DNA of 64,000 nt. Source: Bacillota bacterium. Its GTDB lineage: Bacteria; Bacillota; Limnochordia; Darwinibacteriales; Darwinibacteriaceae. Made by a program: the position numbers and the translations under genes. Positions 60,309 to 64,000 of the stretch are shown here, piece by piece. Below the pieces are notes generated by a model that worked only from the letters and a program-made list of their open reading frames with translations, was not told the DNA's origin and did no database searches. The DNA lies in assembly GCA_029776155.1 (NCBI GenBank), contig JAKOTU010000068.1, positions 1-64,000 of the forward strand. Direction: 5' to 3'. Positions within the stretch are counted from its first letter, which is position 1. Each line of letters opens with the position of its first letter.

Positions 60309-61550
60309 TCAGCCTTTCAGGCTGGTCTCTTCCTGGCGGGCAGGTTCCCGACGCAGCCAGGATAGGAAGTTGAGCTGTAGACGCTGTTTGCCCAGAACAT
60401 CGAAGGCTACGGCGCCCAGGAGTACCAGGCCCTTGACTACCTGCTGGACGTTGGAGCTAATGCCCATAATGGACATACCGTTGTTCAGGATGCCCATGGT
60501 CATGGCACCGATCAAGGTGCCGCCCACCGTGCCTATTCCCCCGTAGGCGCTGGCCCCGCCGATGAAGCAGGCGGCGATGGCATCCAGTTCGAAGGACTGG
60601 CCTGCCTGGGGCGAAGCGGAGTTGAGCCGGGCCGCAAAGACGATACCGGCAATGGAAGCCAAAAAGGCCATGTTCACGTAGGCCAAGAACAAGAGCTGTT
60701 TGGTCTTCACGCCCGAAAGGCGGGCCGCCTTTTCATTGCCGCCTAAGGCATAGAGGTGCCGCCCCATAACCGTATGGGTGGTGAAATAGCTGTAGGCCAG
60801 GAGAATAATGCCCACGGGAATCAAAACTTTCGGTACGCCCCGGTAAGCCCCAAGGGTGTAGAACAGCCAGATCACGGCTGCGGACACGATCACCAGCCGC
60901 AAAACGAGCATCAAGGGGCTTTCCACCTCATAGGCCTTCCGCTTGCGGGTGATCCAGCCCCGAACTTGGGATATGCAGTAGCAGAGAGCCAGGAGCACAC
61001 CGATGAGGAAGGAGGTGGAGTTTCTCAGCCCAAACAGGTTCAGCCCAGGGATGAAATCGGGGATATAACCTGTGGAATAGGCCAGAAAATCACTGGGGAA
61101 GGGAGCCAAAGTGAGGCCGCCCAACACAATCAGGGTTAGGCCGCGGAAGACCAACATGCCCGAGAGGGTGACGATAAAGGCGGGAATTCGGGCATAGGCG
61201 ATCCAAAACCCCTGCCAGGCCCCAATGGCAATACCAATGAGCAGGCAGAGCAGAATGGAAAGATGGGAGTTCCAACCCCAGGTGATAATAAAGGTTCCGG
61301 CACAAGCACCCACGAGAGCCACCACCGACCCTACGGAAAGGTCGATGTTGCCGCCGGTAAGAATACACATAAGCATACCCACAGCCAGGATGACCACGTA
61401 GGCGTTTTGGAAAATGAGGTTGGATACGTTCATGGGCTTCAGCAGCATGCCGTTGGTCATGAGCTGAAAGGCTAAAATGATGGCCAGCAGCGCCAGCAGG
61501 ATCATGTACTGTCTCAAGTTGTTGCGCAGTACTGTCCAGAAGTTACTCAT
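60309..61550 (-). CDS. mmsB: Monosaccharide ABC transporter permease (MmsB/GguB-like)
   Basis: 413 residues with about ten or more membrane helices; longer than the RbsC/XylH norm as in the multiple-monosaccharide GguB group. Family marks are [39 protein letters not shown] near 40-79 and [15 protein letters not shown]-type [19 protein letters not shown] near 330. It overlaps the ATPase gene by 4 nt (ATGA). It is the membrane channel of the three-gene transporter. Confidence 0.92.
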   Translation of the reverse strand: MSNFWTVLRNNLRQYMILLALLAIILAFQLMTNGMLLKPMNVSNLIFQNAYVVILAVGMLMCILTGGNIDLSVGSVVALVGACAGTFIITWGWNSHLSILLCLLIGIAIGAWQGFWIAYARIPAFIVTLSGMLVFRGLTLIVLGGLTLAPFPSDFLAYSTGYIPDFIPGLNLFGLRNSTSFLIGVLLALCYCISQVRGWITRKRKAYEVESPLMLVLRLVIVSAAVIWLFYTLGAYRGVPKVLIPVGIILLAYSYFTTHTVMGRHLYALGGNEKAARLSGVKTKQLLFLAYVNMAFLASIAGIVFAARLNSASPQAGQSFELDAIAACFIGGASAYGGIGTVGGTLIGAMTMGILNNGMSIMGISSNVQQVVKGLVLLGAVAFDVLGKQRLQLNFLSWLRREPARQEETSLKG

Positions 61551-63100
61551 GCGCCGATCTCCCCTTTACTTTGCTGCATGATACAGTTCATAATACCTTC
61601 TTGAGTGGCCTCCGACTGGGGGAACTCGGCAATAATGCGCCCGCTGTCCATGACATAAATGCGGTCACACATGCCGAGAATCTCAGGCAGCTCAGAGGAA
61701 ATAAGCAAAATGGCCTTACCTTCCTGGGCCAAATCATTGATAATCTGGTAGATCTCGTACTTAGCACCAACGTCCACACCCCGGGTGGGCTCATCCAGGA
61801 GCAGAATGTCGGGTTTGGAGTAGATCCACTTGGCCAACAGCACTTTTTGCTGGTTGCCGCCGGATAGGTTGCCCACATACTGCTCCACGCTGGGAGCCTT
61901 AATTGCCAGCGTTTCCCGGTAATGGTTGGCGGTCCGCCGCTCTAAGTCACGATCGATGCGGCCCCGGTGGGAGACGAACTCCATGCGCGGCAAAGTGATG
62001 TTGTGCATGATGCTGCTGCCCAGGATCAGCCCGCTGTCCTTGCGGTCTTCAGTGACGTAAATGAGGCCTGCGGCAATGGCATCGGGCACGGAGCGCAGCT
62101 CCAGCGGCTGCCCGTCTTTGATCAGCGTGCCGGAGATCATTGAGCCGTAGGCACGTCCGAAAATGGATAAAGCCAGCTCCGTGCGTCCGGAGCCCATGAG
62201 TCCGTAAATGCCTGCAACTTCTCCCCGGTGCAGCTTAAAGGACACATTGTCCACCACTTTGCGTTCAGTGTAGATTTCGTGGTAGACTGTCCAGTTCCTC
62301 ACTTCCAGGGCCACCTCGCTGCGCACGGCAGTATGGCGCGGTGGATAGCGTTCAGTCATCTCTCGGCCTACCATCCCCCGGATGATCCGCTCTTCCGTGA
62401 TCTCGTCTTTGTTCTTATCCAACGTTTCCACAGTGGAACCATCACGCAGAATCGTGATGCGGTCCGCGCAGTAGGCCACTTCGTTGAGTTTGTGGGAGAT
62501 AAGGATGGAAGTGATCCCCCGCTCCCGTTTGAGGGTTAAGAGCAGGTCCAGCACCTTGCGGGAATCGGCTTCGTTCAAAGATGAAGTGGGTTCATCCAAG
62601 ATCAAGAGCCGGACGTCCTTCGCCAGCGCCTTGGCTATTTCCACGAGCTGCTGTTTGCCCACACTGATGTCCTTCACCAGTGTGCGGGGATTTTCGTCCA
62701 GACCCACCACTTTGAGATACTCTTCGGCCTGCTGATACGTTTCATCCCAGTCCACTAAGCCCCGGCGCCGCAGGCGTTCATTGCCCAGGAACATGTTCTC
62801 GCCTATGGACAGGTAGGGGACTAAGGCCAGTTCTTGGTGGATGATCACAATACCCAGGCGTTCCGAATCCCTGATGCTGTGGAAGCGGCAGAGCTGGCCT
62901 TGGAAGTAGATATCTCCCGAGTAGGAGCCGAAGGGGTGGACGCCGCTCAGCACGTTCATCAACGTGGACTTGCCGGCCCCGTTTTCCCCAACGACCGCGT
63001 GGATCTCTCCCTCTTCCACGGTAATATTCACGTTATCCAGGGCTTTCACGCCCGGGAACTCTTTGGTAATGGAGCGCATTTCCAACAGTTTTTTGGCCAC
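61547..63100 (-). CDS. mmsA: Monosaccharide ABC transporter ATPase (MmsA/GguA-like)
   Basis: 517 residues with two fused ATPase domains as in sugar importers of the XylG/RbsA/GguA group. First domain: Walker [10 protein letters not shown], signature [16 protein letters not shown], Walker [12 protein letters not shown]. Second domain: degenerate Walker [24 protein letters not shown] and [20 protein letters not shown]. It energises uptake of xylose, arabinose, glucose or galactose-type sugars; the exact sugar is not deducible. Preceded by a 78-nt gap holding an intercistronic hairpin. Confidence 0.94.
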   Translation of the reverse strand: MAKKLLEMRSITKEFPGVKALDNVNITVEEGEIHAVVGENGAGKSTLMNVLSGVHPFGSYSGDIYFQGQLCRFHSIRDSERLGIVIIHQELALVPYLSIGENMFLGNERLRRRGLVDWDETYQQAEEYLKVVGLDENPRTLVKDISVGKQQLVEIAKALAKDVRLLILDEPTSSLNEADSRKVLDLLLTLKRERGITSILISHKLNEVAYCADRITILRDGSTVETLDKNKDEITEERIIRGMVGREMTERYPPRHTAVRSEVALEVRNWTVYHEIYTERKVVDNVSFKLHRGEVAGIYGLMGSGRTELALSIFGRAYGSMISGTLIKDGQPLELRSVPDAIAAGLIYVTEDRKDSGLILGSSIMHNITLPRMEFVSHRGRIDRDLERRTANHYRETLAIKAPSVEQYVGNLSGGNQQKVLLAKWIYSKPDILLLDEPTRGVDVGAKYEIYQIINDLAQEGKAILLISSELPEILGMCDRIYVMDSGRIIAEFPQSEATQEGIMNCIMQQSKGEIGA

Positions 63101-63124
63101 TTGCGACCCTCCCGAACCCTAAAG

Positions 63125-63151
63125 GGCGAATGGGCACAAGGCCCATTCGCC
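63125..63151 (-). promoter_or_regulatory. Intercistronic hairpin between binding protein and ATPase genes
   Basis: Perfect 11-bp stem GGCGAATGGGC (63125-63135) with GCCCATTCGCC (63141-63151), loop ACAAG, no strong T run. Such hairpins downstream of binding-protein genes stabilise the upstream mRNA and give more binding protein than ATPase. Confidence 0.65.
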
Positions 63152-63177
63152 GCTCCAGCTGCTGTGAGCTGCAGTGT

Positions 63178-64000
63178 TTAGTTTTCCAGCTGCTCCCTCG
63201 TGTAGTAGCCGCTTTCGATGAGGAGCTCTTCGTAGTTGTTGATATCGGCAAAGACTGGTTCGCACAGGTAGGTGGGTACCGTAAATACTCCGTTGAAGTA
63301 GGTTTCCGTATCGTTTACTTCAGGCTCTTCGCCCCGGACGATGGCCTCTACCATCTTCACAACCCTCTCGGCAAGGGTACGGGTGTCCTTGAACACGGAC
63401 ATGGCCTGATAACCGGCGATAATGTTCTTGGTGTTGGCGATGTCGCAGTCTTGCCCGGTGATCAGCGGGAATTCTTCCTTGGTGAACCCGGCGCCCAGCA
63501 GGGAGTTGGTGACACCCAGGGCGGTGGAGTCGTTGGAGCAGAGCACCGCATGCAGCGGCCTGCCACCGGCATAGTAGGCGGCAATCAGGTTATCCATGCG
63601 GGCCTGTGCCCTCTCAGAGGACCACTCCAAGGTGGCTACCTGTTCAAAGGCGATCTGGCCGGACGGCACGATCACTTTGCCAGCATCGATGTAGGGTTGG
63701 ATCTGGTCGATGGCGCCTTGATAGAAGTAGCGGGCGTTGTTGTCGTCCGGAGAACCAGCCACGATCTCGATGTTCACAGGATCAGTGCGGTTTTCCAGAT
63801 CAAGGGCTTCCACCAGGTACTTACCCTGGATGGTGCCCACCATGTAGTTGTCGAAGGTGGCGTAGTAGGACACCGCGTCCGTTTCCATGATCAGACGGTC
63901 ATAGGCGATAACCGGGATGCCCTCATCTTTGGCCACTTCCAGCACCGTACCGAGGGAGGCACCATCGATGGCCGCGATCACCAGGATATCGGCACCGTTC
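63178..64000 (-). CDS. Sugar-binding protein of ABC transporter (ChvE-like), partial
   Basis: About 274 residues of the C-terminal part; the N-terminus and signal peptide lie beyond the right edge. Features match ChvE/XylF-type periplasmic-binding proteins: GTVLEVAKDEGIPVIAYDRLIMETDAVSYYATFDNYMVG, ALDLENRTDPVNIEIVAGSPDDNNA, LCSNDSTALGVTNSL and TGQDCDIANTKNIIAGYQAMSVFKDTRTLA. It captures a monosaccharide for the MmsAB pair downstream. Confidence 0.92.
   Translation of the reverse strand, partial: NGADILVIAAIDGASLGTVLEVAKDEGIPVIAYDRLIMETDAVSYYATFDNYMVGTIQGKYLVEALDLENRTDPVNIEIVAGSPDDNNARYFYQGAIDQIQPYIDAGKVIVPSGQIAFEQVATLEWSSERAQARMDNLIAAYYAGGRPLHAVLCSNDSTALGVTNSLLGAGFTKEEFPLITGQDCDIANTKNIIAGYQAMSVFKDTRTLAERVVKMVEAIVRGEEPEVNDTETYFNGVFTVPTYLCEPVFADINNYEELLIESGYYTREQLEN

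Overview
The window reads as a chromosomal segment of a spore-forming Bacillota (Firmicute). The spore genes are a SpoIIP-type amidase, a SpoIID/LytB protein, a YtvI-like membrane protein, a LysM-SleB cortex-lytic hydrolase and a SPOCS-like coat protein. It also has the c-di-AMP receptor DarA, strong GGAGG ribosome sites and frequent GTG/TTG starts. The DNA is fairly GC-rich and genes are packed tightly on both strands with many 1-30 bp overlaps. This fits a deep-branching, probably anaerobic lineage (Limnochordia- or Moorella/Symbiobacterium-like), but I cannot place it more exactly. I see no phage, insertion sequence or CRISPR array.

Layout. 1-0.9 kb: end of an rRNA operon (23S 3' end, 5S, tRNA-Asn, terminator). 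0.9-12.6 kb: endonuclease-family phosphohydrolase, spoIIP operon, YtvI-like protein, sleB, the coupled hydroxyacyl-CoA dehydrogenase/ackA pair, guaB, a 48-residue protein whose RBS lies in a hairpin, a CPBP protease, darA, a glycosyltransferase and a coat-like protein. 12.7-24 kb: a beta-propeller/coiled-coil protein, a thioredoxin-like gene with an in-frame UGA, a CAP protein, a degenerate BadF-type kinase, an esterase, a two-gene LysO lysine exporter, a lipoprotein, a long FtsA-like ATPase and a PepF peptidase. 24-38.6 kb: RpiR regulator with cellobiose phosphorylase, a stand-alone 5'-3' exonuclease, spoIID, a flippase-like protein, DinG helicase, antiporter plus small ferredoxin-fold-like protein, Crp/Fnr regulator, PopT-type (DUF368) lipid carrier and a beta-helix protein. 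38.6-49 kb: Spo0B-like histidine kinase, AlaX editing protein, PAP2 phosphatase, heterodimeric ABC exporter, tryptophanase and a second PepF. 49-54.9 kb: aromatic amino acid operon (aroE-aroK fusion, aroA, aroC, reduced P-protein) followed by ilvE. 55-64 kb: a two-domain uridine-kinase-like protein, nitroreductase, a structured non-coding RNA with its own promoter and two terminators, a three-gene sugar/polyol dehydrogenase operon, and a converging multiple-monosaccharide ABC transporter whose binding protein runs off the right edge.

The strongest unusual signal is at 14135-14428. A perfect ribosome site and ATG open a frame that runs 18 codons to a TGA and then continues without a stop for 78 more. 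Together they make one small thioredoxin-fold protein whose active site would be Cys-Gly-Gly-Sec. A stem-loop 3' of the UGA fits the bacterial SECIS pattern. The second strongest is the unassigned structured RNA at about 57280-57538.

Metabolically the segment supports fermentation of amino acids and sugars: phosphorolytic cellobiose use, tryptophan breakdown, acetate kinase, a hydroxyacyl-CoA dehydrogenase, sugar uptake and a GMC-type dehydrogenase, plus de novo chorismate and phenylalanine/tyrosine precursor synthesis.
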